Shown piece after piece: positions 6,024 through 6,230 of a stretch of DNA of 6,230 bases. The stretch's first letter is position 1, and every line of letters begins with the position of its first letter. Both the position numbers and the translations under genes were made by a program. The stretch lies in NCBI GenBank assembly GCA_030618925.1, contig JAUXCK010000181.1, positions 1-6,230 of the forward strand. The letters are read 5' to 3'. The notes below the pieces were generated by a model. It made no database searches and was not told where the DNA came from. It saw nothing but the letters and a program-made list of their open reading frames with translations. This DNA is from Desulfobacteraceae bacterium (lineage in GTDB: Bacteria; Desulfobacterota; Desulfobacteria; Desulfobacterales; SURF-7).

Positions 6024-6051
6024 CTGCCATCAGGTTCAAGAAGATTATAAT
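6024..6051 (+). promoter_or_regulatory. Sigma70-like promoter for the zinc-ribbon gene
   Basis: A perfect TATAAT (6046-6051) is preceded at 16 bp by CTGCCA (6024-6029, 4/6). Transcription would begin near 6058 and give a leader of about 57 nt before ATG 6115. Confidence 0.4.
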
Positions 6052-6114
6052 GAAAGCACCAGACATTTACATAAAATTTACCATTTGAAATTATAACCAG
6101 TGCGAGGAAAAGTC

Positions 6115-6230
6115 ATGATTATTACCTGCGAGAACTGTAGTATCAGATTTAATCTGGATGAAACATTGTTAAAACCCGCCGGGTCAAAGGTCAGATGCTC
6201 TAAATGCCAACACATCTTTTTTGCATTTCC
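6115..6230 (+). CDS. MJ0042-type zinc-ribbon protein, 3'-truncated by window edge
   Basis: Only the first 38 complete codons and part of the next are visible. They form a zinc ribbon with Cys5-x2-Cys8 (CENC) and Cys28-x2-Cys31 (CSKC), the pattern of the MJ0042 / zinc_ribbon_4-5 N-terminal domains common at the very start of proteobacterial and Desulfobacterota proteins. The start is well supported by GAGGA (6104-6108), 6 nt before the ATG. In relatives this domain is followed by variable regions (DUF3426, a membrane segment, TPR or TonB-like parts), so the function cannot be told from what is here. The frame is open to the last base. Confidence 0.85.
   Translation, partial: MIITCENCSIRFNLDETLLKPAGSKVRCSKCQHIFFAF

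Larger units (their letters stand above)
5651..6114. other. 464-bp AT-rich intergenic region without a convincing gene
   Basis: The gap between the J-protein and the zinc-ribbon gene is distinctly more AT-rich than its neighbours. It holds promoter-like sequences at both ends, a cluster of overlapping palindromes (5783-5836), a minus-strand terminator-like hairpin, a 12-bp perfect palindrome (5893-5904) and T8 at 5845-5852. Two small minus-strand ORFs exist: 6066 to 5941 (41 aa, hydrophobic beginning MSGAFIIIFLNLMAGII) and 5906 to 5736 (56 aa, beginning MVPEPTHVF). Neither has a Shine-Dalgarno and I recognise neither, so I do not annotate them as genes. No terminator sits directly after the J-protein stop. 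Confidence 0.6.

Noticed and set aside
5912..6096. Sixty-codon stop-free stretch on the plus strand before the zinc-ribbon gene
   Set aside because: It contains no ATG, has no ribosome-binding site and is not unusual for six frames of AT-rich DNA.

Overview
The window looks like a chromosomal segment of a Gram-negative anaerobe, most likely a Desulfobacterota sulfate reducer of the Desulfobacteraceae type. This is inferred from gene content and protein style (a NorD/CbbO-like VWA protein, a TIGR01212 radical SAM protein, MnmG, a CbpA-like J-protein, an MJ0042-type zinc ribbon) and from mid-GC genes separated by AT-rich gaps; nothing here fixes the genus. No tRNA, rRNA, CRISPR array or recognisable transposase is present.

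Layout. Bases 2-1033 (+) hold the C-terminal part of a NorD/CbbO-like VWA protein that is cut by the left edge. Bases 1082-1495 (+) encode a 137-aa protein I do not recognise, probably in the same operon. Bases 1545-2498 (-) encode a radical SAM protein of the YhcC/YtqA family, convergent with that operon. A 214-bp divergent region (2499-2712) separates it from mnmG (2713-4584, +). A CbpA-type co-chaperone follows (4730-5650, +) behind its own promoter candidates. A 464-bp AT-rich gap (5651-6114) contains nested palindromes, a minus-strand terminator-like hairpin and promoter-like sequences but no convincing gene. A zinc-ribbon protein begins at 6115 and runs off the right edge.

Most interesting region. 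mnmG sits divergently beside a radical SAM gene whose family includes B. subtilis YtqA (MnmL), reported to act in the same wobble-uridine (xnm5U34) pathway. The region between them has two good sigma70-like promoters pointing at each other with -10 boxes only 14 bp apart, so they should compete. The mnmG leader also contains a small ORF (2677-2712) with a strong Shine-Dalgarno sequence. Its UGA stop abuts the mnmG AUG, which has no good Shine-Dalgarno of its own, and 4 of its 10 codons after AUG (UUA, GGA, AGA, AAA) are read by tRNAs that MnmE/MnmG modify. I infer translational coupling and possible sensing of U34 modification; this is a hypothesis from one sequence.

The other genes appear unrelated: the VWA protein probably partners a MoxR-type AAA+ ATPase outside the window, the J-protein works with DnaK, and the zinc-ribbon protein is too short here to assign.
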